From Opisthorchis felineus (Eukaryota; Platyhelminthes; Trematoda; Opisthorchiida; Opisthorchiidae), in NCBI GenBank assembly GCA_004794785.1, contig SJOL01007680.1:265371-329370 (forward strand): a DNA stretch of 64,000 nt, given 5' to 3'. Below are positions 12,601 through 26,244 of this stretch, piece after piece (the first letter of the stretch is position 1; every line of letters starts with the position of its first letter). The notes under the pieces are model-generated. The model saw only the letters and a list, made by a program, of their open reading frames with translations. It did no database searches and had not been told where the DNA came from. A program made the translations under genes and the position numbers.

Positions 12601-15600
12601 CCTTTGACGTTACACAAAGTTTGGCGGTCTATTATTAGACTGAAGCCTGGTTCGATGCAAGTGCTTACTCCCAGTAATAATGCACCTCAGTTATTTACTT
12701 TCTAAAACCTTTTCTTCTTTTTGTCCTGATTGACCTAGATCCTGTGTTTAGGGTTCTTTGGGAACGAAACCCCCGGTTTCTTTGTACGATATTTGCAAGT
12801 ATCAGAATATTCATTTCTGTTCCATTTGTTTTGGATTATCCTCAACGACATTCTCAGAGCAGCCGTGAATGAAATTCAAGGGTGGCAAACCAATTGGTTA
12901 TACTTTAGTCTGACTAACCAGGTTACTGCTTTTGGTTTCATGATTTATTCGTACTACGTTACGTCTCCTGAATTGAAAACCCTTGATAATTTGCATGCAC
13001 CCAAGGATTCAAAATGCAAGGACTGATAGATATTTATTTTTTGAAGAGTTCAACCTTCAGATATTGAGCAGAGAGGTTGATAGCCGTTTTATTCCTGATT
13101 GGTTTTGGAGCAGCGCAAGCTTGTCAGTTATCAGACATTGGTGATCAAACGGAGCAGACGAGCTACAGTACAAACACAGTTTTGTTGAAATAAACACTCA
13201 GTAACCTTAGGCAAGAAATCAGTTTCCACCAAAAAACTACAAATATTTCCAAGATAATTTGGAATATTCGGTATTCGTGACTAGTGTTTGCAAGAGCTAC
13301 GAGAAATATGTTAATTAGAGTCGTTTCATGATTCATGTTTGTATCGAGAAAGTTTCCATGCTCTGTGTTCCATTAACAATGAAACCTAAGGGGAATAGTG
13401 TTAATTATGCGGGTTGAATGAAATGTTGTCATATTTAAAAACAGTACTTTGAAGAACTTCCTTTGTTTTTTTGAAAACCGCCGTCGCTTGTTTTTGTTGT
13501 ATATGCTGTTTGCTTTGTGCGTAGGTGAGAAAACAAAGTTATAGCTTGATTATAAGTCAGACTATTTTCATTTGTCTTGAGTTGAGCTGACTGAAATTTC
13601 GGTGAAGACTGAATTGTTTTGTTGTGCAAAACATTTTTTATTGTAGATGCCGCTTGAATCCAAAGGATAGTGGTATTTTTATTAATCAGAAACAAATAAA
13701 GTAAGGTGTTTCATTACTTTGATTGCATCCACTACAATACTGAGTGTCTAACGGCCTAATTCCCGTTTGAGCTTAGACCACATCGTAGCTGTAAGATAGC
13801 GATTCATCATTGCATACATATCACATCAAACCACATCCCCTGGACAAACCCATGCAGTGATTGCTTTCTGAGAGGGGGCTGTCCAGGATGAAACATTTCA
13901 GTTATCGTAGACAATCAGGCGCACTAGATGCGGTAGTGACATATTTTCTTCTCCGTGTCTTGCATTTCATATTTTGCTTAAATAAATGCAGCCATGGTTT
14001 CAGACAAAACCGATAAAGGAATAGAATATGACGCCGGTACAAGGTCCATGTCCTGTCGCCCATACAAAAACGCAGACAATACGATAGCACGGTACACTAC
14101 AAGTTTCCTGTCCACCCACAGATAGTAATGCTTCAAATACGTTCATGTAGTTTTCGAGTTTTGAGTACTAGTCGATCATTAGGTTGAGCATCTGACTGCT
14201 GCCGGGGTACTAGTAACCTAGGCAGGAAGTTGGTCCACTGTCATTTAATCCCGAGAAACAGGCTGATAAAGAACAAGATTCAAGTAGGCATTTTACGTGA
14301 GCCAAAGCAGGATGCTATGAACGCAACTGATTCCTCGTTGGGAGATAAAATTCCGATTTATCGGCCACTCAGACAATAGAGAATGGCTAAGCCGCTTTCG
14401 GATTCTGAGAAGTTGTGGCGTATATTTTGATTAGGTACAAATTGAATAAAGATGCTATATCGTGCTCGAAGATTAACCCTTATCCTACAGTGCTGGAATA
14501 ACTACAAAAAATAACTTACTAATGCAACAGATCAGACCCCTAGATATGAAAGGTTATTCACCTAACTGTTCAAAGGTTGTGGACAAGGACCACAGTATAA
14601 TTTTTTCATTGAACTCTGTCCATACCGGAGGACAGAGGCGCTATATATGGCTACTTGCACGTCAACATGATGTCCACATCCTAGGGGAAAAAATCTGGTG
14701 GATTGAGTGATTCTGGTGGTTCTGGTTTTATTCGTGGGGATAGATTCCCTATACTCAAAAATGAACACCAAAGATCTGTTCCAGATAAGCTGGAAACGGC
14801 ACTTGGAATGTGGAAGGTCAGATTGCGGAGCGGAGACTATTATGTGTAGCGGCTGGTGTCTTATCATAGACTTCCTGCACTGGGTTCTTCAGTACAACTG
14901 TCATCATAAACATGTTCACTATGGAATGAAGTCCAAATAATTGTAATTTGGCCTCCAGTAATTTTATCATCAAATTAGCTCATAAAGTGCTCAAACTATC
15001 CACCCAAACAAAACGTGGCGTAGTCTATAAATCGGTACATTGCAAACACAAAGATTGCCACGTACTTCAACCATCCTGCTATTCCTCTGAAGACCTCTGT
15101 TAAGTGGCTAATTTTGATGTGCTGAGCGACATCATTCACTAACATTGATTTTCAGGCAAAAAATAAATAACGAAATAAAATATTCAGAAGCTCCAAACGC
15201 TACTAAATACCGAAACGCCTCTTATTATCAAGGTGAATTACGTAATGTTTCGTTTTTCTCGAGGAGAAGAGTGGAGTACAGATACTTATGAGTACTTGCC
15301 AACAAAAGGTTGATATTCCACTAGATTTATCGCACACGGTCTGCGTACGACAATAGTTGATTCAGATGTTTTGCGACAGGTAAACAAACCACCGACAATA
15401 CGAAAAGCGAATGACTAACCTAACAAAACGGTTCAAAAGGGGTGTCATTTATATATACACAGAAATACTCTACATTATATGGTAATGGTATGCATATATG
15501 TACTATGACATATAATATAATGATAACCAAATAAATAAAGTAATAGCGATTAGTTAGCAGTTGTTAGATAGCACATAGGTTTATCGGTAAACAGGGTACC

Positions 15601-16974
15601 TGTAATCTAAATGAGCCTTTTAGTTACTCTGATAAATGCAGTACAATCCAACTTTTGACAACATTAGTGAGTGAAGGAAAGACACGAGGATCCGCTTATG
15701 CGAAATCCTGTGTAAATTGTCTGGGAAGTTTATGGATTCATACGCGGTCTTTAAGCATGTAAGGAACAGAAAACTATTATAACGCTGTTTCATGGTAATC
15801 CAAATCACTCAACAGATCCTAACATTTCAGGAATTAAAGATCCGATTTTTAAGCATGGGAGTTTAATCATTGCGGGAGAAGCACCATTATGTTGCCGCTG
15901 GTCGAGATAAAGCAATCAATCATCCTTCATACACCATCACTGACCTCGCGAGTAACAAAGCGTCAGAGGAAGACCTCCGGGACTTATGTAATGAAATATT
16001 TCTGATGTTATCCGTATTTAGTGCAAAACGAAGAAAATAAGCTGACTGAACATCAAAGACTGAATGATTATGTTAGAATTCTATCCCTGTTCTCAAACAT
16101 GACCACAATCGGAAGCATGTGAGATATGCATTCCTTATATTTTGACCTGAGATCTAAGATGAGTGATTTTTGTCACTTTATTGCCATGCCTGAAGCCGTC
16201 GATAGACCACTTCACGGCATAATATTTGGGTTTCAAAACTTTTTCTATCACTATGCGAACGTTAAAAATGAGCCAGAAAGCTTTTTTTAACAACAAGGTG
16301 ATCAAAACCTAAACCTTAAAGTGCAAGTTGGACAGCAAATTGGCGAAAACCAGGAGGCCAGGTAGTCCAAGTTTTGACGACGCGACTTGGCCCATGTATG
16401 ATCAAGTCTGTACGGTTTTAATTTGGTACTTGTTCCAGTATCCCAAAAGCAACACACAACATGTGTGTTGATTTTTGTTCGATTTTGTCATATTTGACTG
16501 CTGTCCCCGCTTGACTGCCTAGTACCGGAAAAAGACTCACCGGCAAGGAACACAAAAGCTATATTGCAACAAGCGAGTGCGTTCGAGTGCCTTTGAGGTA
16601 TTCCGTCATTCGCATTACCCGTACGCGTCCAAACCAAATCGTTCCGTCTATTTCGACCTGCGATCAACTGAGATCAAAACATTGTTTCTGAACTGATGCC
16701 TCCTTGAGCTATGTTGTTTTCAAATATCCTGCAGCAGTTTCTTGAGCAACACAATTATGTCACTGAGCAAATACGATAAGCGTCCATTGAAGCAACTTTA
16801 AGAAAAGTCCATTTTCACTTTCCTATACTTCATTCAGTGTTATGTATGCCTCAATAAGAACGCTAGGTAAGACCACTTCATCTAACTTAAGGTATAGTGA
16901 TTGTTTGTCAGTGTGGCTTAATTTTGGTGATAGATTTTTCCTCATGTTACCTAACACAGGGGTCACGAATCAGG
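9681..16974. other. Non-coding stretch, no gene supported
   Basis: Short open frames occur on both strands (for example 10747-11043 minus, 11321-11629 plus, 14562-14867 minus), but none shows a recognisable motif or good splice borders. An AT-rich run lies around 15450-15560. No ancestral Penelope reverse-transcriptase sequence could be read upstream of the endonuclease remnant at 16975. Confidence 0.45.
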
Positions 16975-17345
16975 TCGTCAATCGGATCCAGCCCGTCAGA
17001 AACAAAGCTGCATTCGGACACTTTTCAAGCGGATCGAGACCCCTTGCAACATTATAGAACCCAAGACCAAAAACGTCTACAGGGTTCAATACAAAGTTTG
17101 CGGCAAACGGTATGCAGAACAAGCGGCAAGGAAGCTCTTCACAAGAAAAATCAAACAAAAGCTCGTTGCTAAAAGGTACAATCAGTTTTCACTCACCTTG
17201 CACAAACATTGGGTAGGACACAAGTTCGACTGAAGGGACGTTAGCATAATGGCTCAAGCAAGAACGTGAATTTATGGAAGCGTGATACTACACCAAAGAA
17301 GCTATCAAAGAACATGTTGAAAATGACCCCATTTATTAACCAATA
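16975..17345 (+). mobile_element. Penelope-like element remnant, GIY-YIG endonuclease region
   Basis: One frame starting before 17048 and running to a stop at 17231 reads NVYRVQYKVCGKRYAEQAAR and then RYNQFSLTLHKHWVGHKFD. This matches the GIY-YIG endonuclease of Penelope-like retroelements: the vYrvxCxxCxxxYvGqTxRkL block, followed by the qlSL..H....GHkFDw block. Downstream, in the frame starting near 17266, EFMEA-stop-YYTKEAIKEHV and ENDPIY-stop-PI can be read, where the family has W and Q at the two stops. Stop codons and a frame change show the copy is dead. The catalytic glycine and threonine of the second block have become E and A (YAEQA). No reverse transcriptase was recognised upstream, so only the 3' end of the element survives. 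Confidence 0.82.
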
Positions 17346-20300
17346 GGATCAGGGGAACGCCAAAACTACACAGCTCTAAACCGCACAAAAAGAAACAGAC
17401 AAGAAACTCAAAGAAGAAACAGAAAAGCTCGATTCAAACGGACACATCCCTTTGATTGTAGGAGGCGCACGGCCAATAAACCAAAGTATCACATTAACCT
17501 GAGGACGCAGGGATACCAGCCATTACAATAGAGAAAACAGGGCAATTCAACCAACCGATTACTCTCAAGAAGATCCAACCAAAAGGCAATGCAAATCGAG
17601 AGGTAGCCAATGAAAACAAAGGAAGAGGCTACTAAAATAGAAAGCGTCGAGATATCCAATCGACCCACGAACGTAGACGACAAAGCAACAAAGGTGACAA
17701 AAGAACCAATAATTTCATTATAACGCTGCCTCCCAATTAGCCAGTTACGTTAGGTGATGACAGCTAATCTTCAAATGCTACATAAAGGCGCGCAGTCAAA
17801 GAATAAGTAACCACCCATATGTAAACTGGTGATGTTCCTTCGACAAAGCTCGTTGTCTCGTGGTATTTTCTTCTACCGCAAAAGGATATGATCGAAGTGG
17901 AAAATACCACCGACGCCAACAGATTAACCAACTCAGAGAAAAACCGCCGCGCCATGTAAAACGAATAGCCACTGATGGTACGTTATCTGAATAGGAGTCT
18001 TACTGATCGGTGAGACAGCAGGCTGATTTATTAAACGGTGAACTCTCTGTAGCACTGATCGGCGTAGGTGAGCCAGGCAGTTTGCAATAAAAAACAAGGA
18101 AACCATGCACAAATCGTTTTCCATACACAACTTACTGCATCAAATTTAGTTGCCCGGTCTTCTGATGTTCTATGCATTCTCTTCCACCAACAATTCTCAT
18201 TTGGAGCAGAACTGTAGATAACCTTGTCAACTTTGGTGAATCTGAATGAAGAACTTGATATGAAATCTCAATTCACATGTACCTCTGTGCGTGCACTGCA
18301 TCTTACATAAAAACACTTGGATTTCTCACCAGCTGCACGGTCAGTGACTCCCATAGCGGACAAAATCCGATACCACCAGGTTGAAAAAAACAAGAGTTCT
18401 GAATTATTTTGATTTATCTGACCAAACTGCAGCTCAAGTGATCAGTCTTATAAAGTCCTAGTGTTGTGTTAGAAACTGCGAACATGTATGGAGTTTTCAT
18501 ATTCAAGCTCATGTATCACGTGCCCGGTTTCACCATCTATTCGGTGTGTGCGGTGTGCTCAGGCATACATTTGCCAAACTCCAAAAAGCTATGAAGATGT
18601 TGCAGTTAGAACAACCAGAAGTAATGAAGAAATTTATGAATCACGTGCAAGCTGCTGACTGAAGTTGAACATGGTGTTCAAATATCGAAGGAGGAGAAAC
18701 GAATGCCCTTTAGTGATCACCTGCTCTAACACATATGTATTGCGTGCAGATATCACTCAGTGCGGACTATTTCACACATTACAACAAACGTTCAATTAAA
18801 AGCTACCTCAGATTGCTGTAAACAGTTCATTTTCCAAACTGAACGAAAAATTTTCTCCGTTGATCTGTACCGGAAAATGCTTTGACGACGTTTGATGCCC
18901 CTCAAATACCCTTTTGATTCAACGGACTTTACTCATTAGTATGAGATACTAACTTACCGGTTAACGTTGCTTTTTTTAGCTGAGAACGCTGATTCTGCAG
19001 TCATAAGCGATAAAGGAAAGGATATAATGTGTTTTGAATCAAGCGTTTGCGTTTCGACTAGTCAAAATCAACCGTCCCCTTTCACTTCAAACAAAGTGAC
19101 TTCTAATCGTCAGAAAATGAGGAAACGTAAAAATCCTTCTAAAAAATGTTTACGCCCGGCTTTGTTTCACTATCATCATTTATTGGTTCATGTTAACCCC
19201 CAGAAAGGCAACCGAGAAAGGTGCTCGCACTGGTTAAAAGATCCAATTCATGAAAATTTGCTTCAGATGTAATTTAACCATGGAGCTTGTAAGACATAGC
19301 TTCTGAGGATTACTGAGTTGAATTCGCCTTGCTACTTGGCTAAATTTCTTGGTTAAAATTCTAATGCTCATAACTAGTGCTCGAGTTGTGAACCTACAAA
19401 TCTCCACTTGTGATACATTTGTCGTCCTGTGAGCATTTTGTAAATTCTGGTGGTCGTTCAAACCGTCGTTCATTACAAAGAGTAAATAAGTATTGTTCAG
19501 TCAGCTTGTGAGTTGCAGCGAAATGAACAAGCTCCAATGTGGCACTCACTCAGGTAGGCGATAATGGGTCGTAATCATCATAGTTCCTCGGAGTTTCAGT
19601 CAATAACAACTTGTCTGAATCTCACCGAATCCACTGCACCCGGAGCTTAAAATCATTCATCCACTGTTTACGGTAAATAACCTGGTAAACTGAGCTCAGG
19701 TATAGTGGTCTCTGTCATGAACTTGTACAACACAAATGGTATAAGTCATCATGTAACCTATCTATTATCACGATTTTGAAACCTTGCTTTCGTTTGCACG
19801 TCTCTGTTTAGCTTCGCTTGTTCATTTCGAAACGGTGGTGGTCCAAACGGATATCAAGCCCATTATTTCACTTGACTACGTGTTCTAAATTCGCTTTCAT
19901 TATGGTTCTTCCATTATACGCCGAAAAGATGAAAGCGGCGCATTCAGTTTCCATGTGATTTTTTGCAGATGGGTTCTAAGAAGGGCGGAATTCAAGCCTG
20001 ACCGCTCACCTTCGGGTACGAGCTAACCAGAATAATCACGTTGGGCCAAAATGAGGTCTTGTTGAACCACAGTAGTATGCGGTATTTCCTGTCTATTTCA
20101 GTATTCTTTTCGACTAAATATCAGACATCCGGCGTCAGAAGGTTCTATAAGAATCTTCCATCGTACATGTGCAGTACAAACTTTCTGTGGTTACCCGGAA
20201 TCCAGCACAAACATCAATGTTACTACAAGGTGGTAGAAGCGGTGGTTTGGTGTTGTGCTTTGATTCACAATACAATTTGGTGTTGAAGTAGAAAGTAAGA

Positions 20301-23202
20301 TTGATGGGTTACTTCAAAAAATCCCATGCCGTTTACCGAAAACCGTGATGAAACATCTTCCATTCAAATATATGCTATCCTTCGGGATCTTTCTGCAACT
20401 TATCGCGTTTTGCGTCAATCAAGGTTGACGGGAAATTTATCCGAGGATTTATTTGGCTGGCACTTTATTTTCGGCATAAAGTTTTATTATTTTGCTTCAT
20501 CTCAATCTAGTACCGCTCTCTAAAACTTAAAATTTATGTCAGGCCCTTTCGTGGGTTAATTTCCTCGTGATAGATTGAGTTAAGAAACTCAACTATGCCA
20601 GAGAAGCCAAGTAAGTACAATCCACGCGTTGCATGTTAAACTGAATATCTTTGTGTGTTCCTCCTTTTGAATGTCAAAAATGGAAAAAATGCATTGATTT
20701 AGCAGCACATTCTGAACGACAAAAGGTTATGTTCGATATCTATTGAGTAGTAGTGCCTCAGAACTAATTAGGTTGACTGTTGGACATTAGATATTTTGTA
20801 TCGTACATAGGGGATGAAAAAACGACAATCAGTGCACGATTTATCTCATCCGAATCATGACACAATCAAATTTTTGGCAAAAGGTTGCAAACTTTATAGC
20901 AGATTTTCGAAACCCCTTGGTGGGTTGCTGCATAAGTTGCAATTGATAGGCTTATTCGGAAACCTGTTTTATGGATTTAGAAATATCTACGTTACAGGCT
21001 TGTGATTTTAATATGTTCTAATCAAGATAAAAGGATGGGTAATTTGGACTTCCATAGAAGCAGCAGAATTGCTATATAGCTGGACGGTGAGATCAGTCCC
21101 TGAATCCGTTTAAATTTGACTGCCATTTATTGTAAAGCGTGGATCAGTTTGACCTGGGGCGCGGTAGGTCATGGTTGGTTTCACGCTTTTACATGAAATT
21201 TCTCATGACTAATGGCGTCTGCTCAGCAGTTCTTAAAACTATTACTTCTACATCCCGCACCACCCATGGGACACTGGCTTTCAAAAGATTAGATAAACAT
21301 AAATGAGTAATGTAGAGACACCTTACCCTCTTATTTAATGTTTAGCATTCAGCTATTGAATTGTATTCCAAATTGCATAGCACTAGACGCTCTCCTAACA
21401 GCGGTGGCCAGGTGACACGCAACCTGTATAGAAGCTTAGCCACTTCCATAAAAGTCCAGTCTATGTAGCCTTTTTCCGGCAACTGACGGGGCAGTTAGAC
21501 TGCTGTGAAGAAGAAAGTCCTACGGCAAATACAAATAGTGAGTTTGTCTCGGTGGCATTTGTCGAGATTCTCTGACGGTTTGTTAGAAGTGTGGGCATCT
21601 CGAGTAATTGTGGAGGACTAACTTTAGGTTCGTTCGTTTTCCCATTTAACATAACAAGGCTTTTCTGAAAGTACTGATGCGACGGAACAATAGTTAAGAT
21701 CTTTTGTTTTATTACTTAGGATGGTAGCACGGATGCCAGGGACAGGAAGAACATTATGTAGAGGCGACGGTTTGGTTAGATTGCAACAGCGTGTGCGCTG
21801 AAATAATACAAACTATGTAGCAAAAAATTGATTTGATTCTGAGAAAAAACAGAAGCCTTCATTTGTTGACCATATTTTTAATAGAGGCTTTAGTTGAAGT
21901 TATTGGGGGCAGATTTTAAAATGTTGAATGCATGTTTCGCCAAAAAGTGAAACCATACCATGCGAAGCATTATACAACTGACGCATCCTCACTGAGACTC
22001 AGTATTTGTTTTCAAACTAGAGACTTTGATACGGAGGAGAATCTCGAACGAGCCTAAAAAACTTGTTTTCTCAAATTTCAATGTGCTTTTCCTAACCTGT
22101 CATCACTATGTTGCCAGTATAAATTTGTTACAAGTAGGCAGAGGGCTCGCCAAGTGATAAGAATGTCACTGTACTAGGATGAAATTTGTGTGACAATGCA
22201 CGTGGTTAATAAACAGATACAAAACCTCCAACCTTCTACTAATTTAACTTCAACAGCATTTATCTGTACGAAGTATACGTTAACCCAAAAGATCTGTGAA
22301 ATACAATCGATTACTTGTTGGAAATTGGTTTTGGAAATCGAAAAGATAATTAGTTGAAAGCGCCTAGTAATCTGATCGAAATCCTTCGAAAAGTAACCCG
22401 TAAGCACTCCTCAGTTTCCGCCCTGTAATCACACGATGCGAGTAATTATGCAGTGGCCGACAAGAATCCAACCAAATTTATAGGTGTCAGTTGATATTTC
22501 GTTAACCTGTGAATATCTACCGGTTGACTAAAAGTTTACATAGATTTGGATCTGTCAGAAATGATGCATTTTATTTCGAAAAAGTGACAGTTAGATGGAA
22601 AACATTCCGTTTTTTCAATTTAAACGAACTACTTTCCACATTTGGCTGCCGCGACTTATAATAATCGTTCGTGTACTTCCTCGTCAACTTCATTTTGTTT
22701 CGTTCAAAGCAGAATGCTGTTCATGACACCCCAGTAATCCAGCTTTGATTTTTGGAAATATGCACTCTTTCCTGATTGGTGGTGTTCCGGAGGGTAGTCA
22801 GCTTGGGCGCACTGCTCGTCGTTAATCTGTTGATCGGGCATTTCAATTAAGTTGCGGATGTTCCGCTGTCTATCGGGGAGATATCGCGACTATGGGTATG
22901 AATGGGTCATTCCAACCTTTTCTGCTGTTGCATATGTAGTAGCTGAATAATACCTGCAAACTTTAAAATGATTTGCTGATCACGGGTTGTCGTCCACTTA
23001 ACCGTATTGGTCTGCATGGGGCAGGAGTCACATTGAGTTTCCCGTTTCCGCTTACTTTGCGGCTTAGTTCTCTTTCATTTGGTTGGCGGATAGGGTAGAG
23101 TTCTTGCTTCAGGAGTTTTGGATGACTGTCCCTTCTGTTGTCCTTCTGTTGTTGTTGGTTTCGCACGTTTTTCAGAATCTATCAGGTGTATGATTCTTTT
23201 AT
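17346..23202. other. Non-coding stretch, no gene supported
   Basis: The first few hundred bases after the Penelope endonuclease (17346-17530) are A-rich and may still belong to that element's 3' flank, but this cannot be shown. 22963-23166, on the minus strand, may be the 3' flank of the Penelope remnant at 23203: it is an open frame directly downstream of it in the element's orientation. Nothing else here could be identified. Confidence 0.4.
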
Positions 23203-23465
23203 TCATAGGGACTGACAAACTGAGTCAATGAAGATGTGTTTATTGATTGATTTCCGCGTGAAGTACCAAGCCTTGGTAAATTCCCAGACTTTTTCGTCCT
23301 TCCATGAACAACTTTTTCGGACGTAATCCAATTTGAACGGATGTACTTTACCGTCTTCGGGAATTGAAAAAATTAATATCGAGTCATGTCTTCTGTTGAC
23401 ACGCTTGTGTTCATACATTATGGCGACCAACTTGCTTCAAATTTGATATCTGAAACATATGCCTT
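23203..23465 (-). mobile_element. Penelope-like element remnant, minus strand, GIY-YIG C-terminal part
   Basis: The minus strand encodes MYEHKRVNRRHDSILIFS, then a linker, then WEFTKAWYFTRKSINKHIFI and DSVCQSL. This is the C-terminal half of a Penelope GIY-YIG endonuclease: an iyEHKraVkrhD..s block, then an eF.eAWy...sINkHi.iDpvyQpL block. The frame is open for about 75 codons. The cysteine-rich first block should lie just upstream on the minus strand (23430-23560); only a degenerate trace is visible there. It differs enough from the copy at 16975 to be a separate insertion or subfamily. Confidence 0.78.
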
Positions 23466-24281
23466 CGTTCTTCCTTTGTCTTCGATTCTAGTGTGCTGCA
23501 TTGCTTCTCAGTTTGCTTAACCAGGGTTTAAACACTACTTTGTAAGCCTGACTAGTTGCCCTGCACGCACCTTTTCGCACTTCGCTGTCTGTTGCATTAA
23601 TGATGAATACACTTAGAAACTCTGACCTCTTATCCTGTTCTCTTCCCAACCCGGACCATCACTGCAAAAATCACCCCTTAACAAGTCGTTCGTATGTGCA
23701 ACGACTGTGGGTGACAAAATCATTAGAAAGTAGTACCAGCAAGCGAGATCCGACAATGAAAATGTTTGGTCGAGACTAAAAACATACAACTTCAGCGTAG
23801 AAATCAGTTCGTTTGTTTCTGCTTTATTCAACAAAATTCTAGTGACCATGTCTACTGTATACACCAAAAAAACAAGACACTGTTTTTATCAAAGTCTTGA
23901 AAGCAAAATTAAACCATGTACATGTTTCGAGCGCAGCTATTTATGGGACCGAATTCAGACGGAAGCAGAAATTTTCGATACATCAAGTAGAGATGTACCG
24001 GGGAATAATACGTTACATGAAAAATCTTGTTCGGGTGCTGACAGACAGCCAGTGGCTTAAAACGGTACTCTATGGAAAGAAGAGACCTTCCGGAAGTAAC
24101 AGGAGATCTTCTTGATTCACTCTATTCGGAAAAGCAAATATATACAAACTGTGTCCAACACACTCTGAAGTGTTCAACAATGTCACAAAAAGTTTTTTTT
24201 AGTGAAGTAAACTTACTTGCAAACCAATTTGGTTTTGCGGGAAACTCACCTGGAACCCAGCTGAATTTCTCGTTTACGAGT
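23466..24281. other. Non-coding stretch up to assembly gap
   Basis: It may contain the upstream remainder of the minus-strand Penelope copy, but no reverse-transcriptase motif could be read. Open frames on both strands (23613-23867 minus, 23842-24060 plus) are short and unremarkable. Confidence 0.35.
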
Positions 24282-24705
24282 NNNNNNNNNNNNNNNNNNN
24301 NNNNNNNNNNNNNNNNNNNNNNNNNNNNNNNNNNNNNNNNNNNNNNNNNNNNNNNNNNNNNNNNNNNNNNNNNNNNNNNNNNNNNNNNNNNNNNNNNNNN
24401 NNNNNNNNNNNNNNNNNNNNNNNNNNNNNNNNNNNNNNNNNNNNNNNNNNNNNNNNNNNNNNNNNNNNNNNNNNNNNNNNNNNNNNNNNNNNNNNNNNNN
24501 NNNNNNNNNNNNNNNNNNNNNNNNNNNNNNNNNNNNNNNNNNNNNNNNNNNNNNNNNNNNNNNNNNNNNNNNNNNNNNNNNNNNNNNNNNNNNNNNNNNN
24601 NNNNNNNNNNNNNNNNNNNNNNNNNNNNNNNNNNNNNNNNNNNNNNNNNNNNNNNNNNNNNNNNNNNNNNNNNNNNNNNNNNNNNNNNNNNNNNNNNNNN
24701 NNNNN
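24282..24705. other. Assembly gap (424 N)
   Basis: A run of unknown bases. Any open frame across it is an artefact of translating N. A dispersed repeat lies about 150 bases beyond its right edge, which is consistent with a repeat-driven break in the assembly. Confidence 1.
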
Positions 24706-24853
24706 CCGCTCCCACCACACACTATTTGAAATTCAGTTGATAAGCAGTTGATATTCAGTTGACATCATCTTACAAGCCATGCCTAATTAGACCCGAAGCT
24801 TGCTGTGGAATCCACAATACTTCGGCATAGAGAAGATACTTACCCATCAATGC

Positions 24854-24920
24854 CGCTCGTCCCTAAATAACTTACCTACAGCCTTATTGACTTACGATTT
24901 CTATCCATAAACGACCCATG
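24854..24920 (+). repeat. Dispersed 67-bp repeat, copy A
   Basis: This segment (CTCGTCCCTAAATAACTTAC onward to CCATGT) aligns without gaps to 32897-32963, with about 14 mismatches in 67 positions by eye. Similarity fades on both sides. It is probably a fragment of a transposable element; no coding frame or element class is recognisable from it. Confidence 0.65.
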
Positions 24921-25290
24921 TGACGAATGCCAAAATCCCTATTTTTCACATCGGATTCTTGCAAGATAATTGCGGATCGGTTTTACCTTGCCTTTTTAGC
25001 GTATTCTTAGTCACCTATTCAGGTTTTTTCAACAGGTTATATTCCAGGATTTTTAGCAATGTGAAATTCCTTGCGAATGATACAAAACATGTTCGCCGTA
25101 CCAGACTTACTTATCATGGTCAGAATTATCTGGTGAAGTGGTGCTAGAAAATTTTCGTTCAGGTTCCTCAACAATTTTTCAGTAATTGCGTAGTAAAATT
25201 TGAGGCGACTCCAGGACGAGCTCAACTATACTCAAGTGAAATAATGACATCAAGCACCTCTTGTAAAATCAAGGTTTATTTGATTTTCTC

Positions 25291-25313
25291 TCTTCTGGTA
25301 GGCTACCAGAAGA
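25291..25313. repeat. Perfect inverted repeat, 11-bp arms
   Basis: TCTTCTGGTAG (25291-25301), one G, then CTACCAGAAGA (25303-25313). The arms are perfectly complementary with a one-base centre. No adjacent U-run, so it is not a recognisable terminator. Function unknown. Confidence 0.85.
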
Positions 25314-26227
25314 AAAGCACTGTGTAGAAGTGACCAAATTAGTTATAAAAGAGATGCTACTTCCCCAATAACTCAGTACATAGAAATTTGTTCAGTTTTA
25401 CGGGGCGTTAGGGAAATTTTTAAACTTTTTTAAAAATATCACGTGAAATTCATCTGCAAACGGAAAAATCCAGAAGGGTAGTGCGTGAAGTTCATGACTT
25501 CTTAACGTAAAGTAAAATAATGCCAGAAAATTTCCCAAAAGCTGCATTGTTATCTCTACTTCGTAACCTGAAGTAGACCGCTATTTACCCCATCCGAATG
25601 TAACCTTTCATGTAGCACAATCATGTACTCTATTTGATGTCGGCCAACTTTTGGCCTCCGTTCACGGACCCAGTCTCTCAGCCCAACTCAAAACCCTTAG
25701 TCCTTGGCCTTCCAAAAGTTATCCTGCTCTTGTTGGCTACCACGCCATTTTGCCACGGTTGTTATCGGGTTCCACATGCAATCTTTGGTTTGCAACCTTG
25801 TTGTTTCTTGCTCGTGTAGCCACAAGAAGAATCCACATAACAGTGTAGGGACATCCTGATCAAACTCTTGGCCGACAATTTTAGTTTAATTGATTAATCC
25901 CATAACAGCCTTTCAATGCGTGTTTGCAAATGCTAAAGCAGCAGTAAACTACAATAGTTTTTGTTGCTTGTTGGTGTTTCATAGTTTTGGTAACCGGTAT
26001 CCATTTCGTTAAGTAACGGATGAATTGAGGTAGTGTAAAATCTATAATTAGAATGACATTGAACTCTCAGGCCCAAACCGATAGCCTATAAATGACAAAG
26101 ATTTACGAAGCTTATATTCAATCTCATCGAAATTTATAGTTTCCAGATGTTAAAATTCCTTTAGCTTAGATTTGGTACAGTGGTGCGTTCGGCACGGAAA
26201 ATAATCTTTTGGGGCTTTTCTTTTGGG

Positions 26228-26244
26228 GCCTCGTCAGACGAGGC
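26228..26244. repeat. Short GC-rich hairpin, 8-bp arms
   Basis: GCCTCGTC (26228-26235), one A, then GACGAGGC (26237-26244). A perfect inverted repeat in an AT-rich setting. It follows two direct repeats of CTTTTCTTTTGGGG type. Function unknown. Confidence 0.8.

Noticed and set aside
12640..12700. GGTTCGATGCAAG as a B box of another SINE
   Set aside because: No A box at the right distance and no ribozyme or shared linker behind it.
24072..24740. Long open frames (148-222 codons) on both strands
   Set aside because: They run through the 424-base N gap; translation of N creates no stops.
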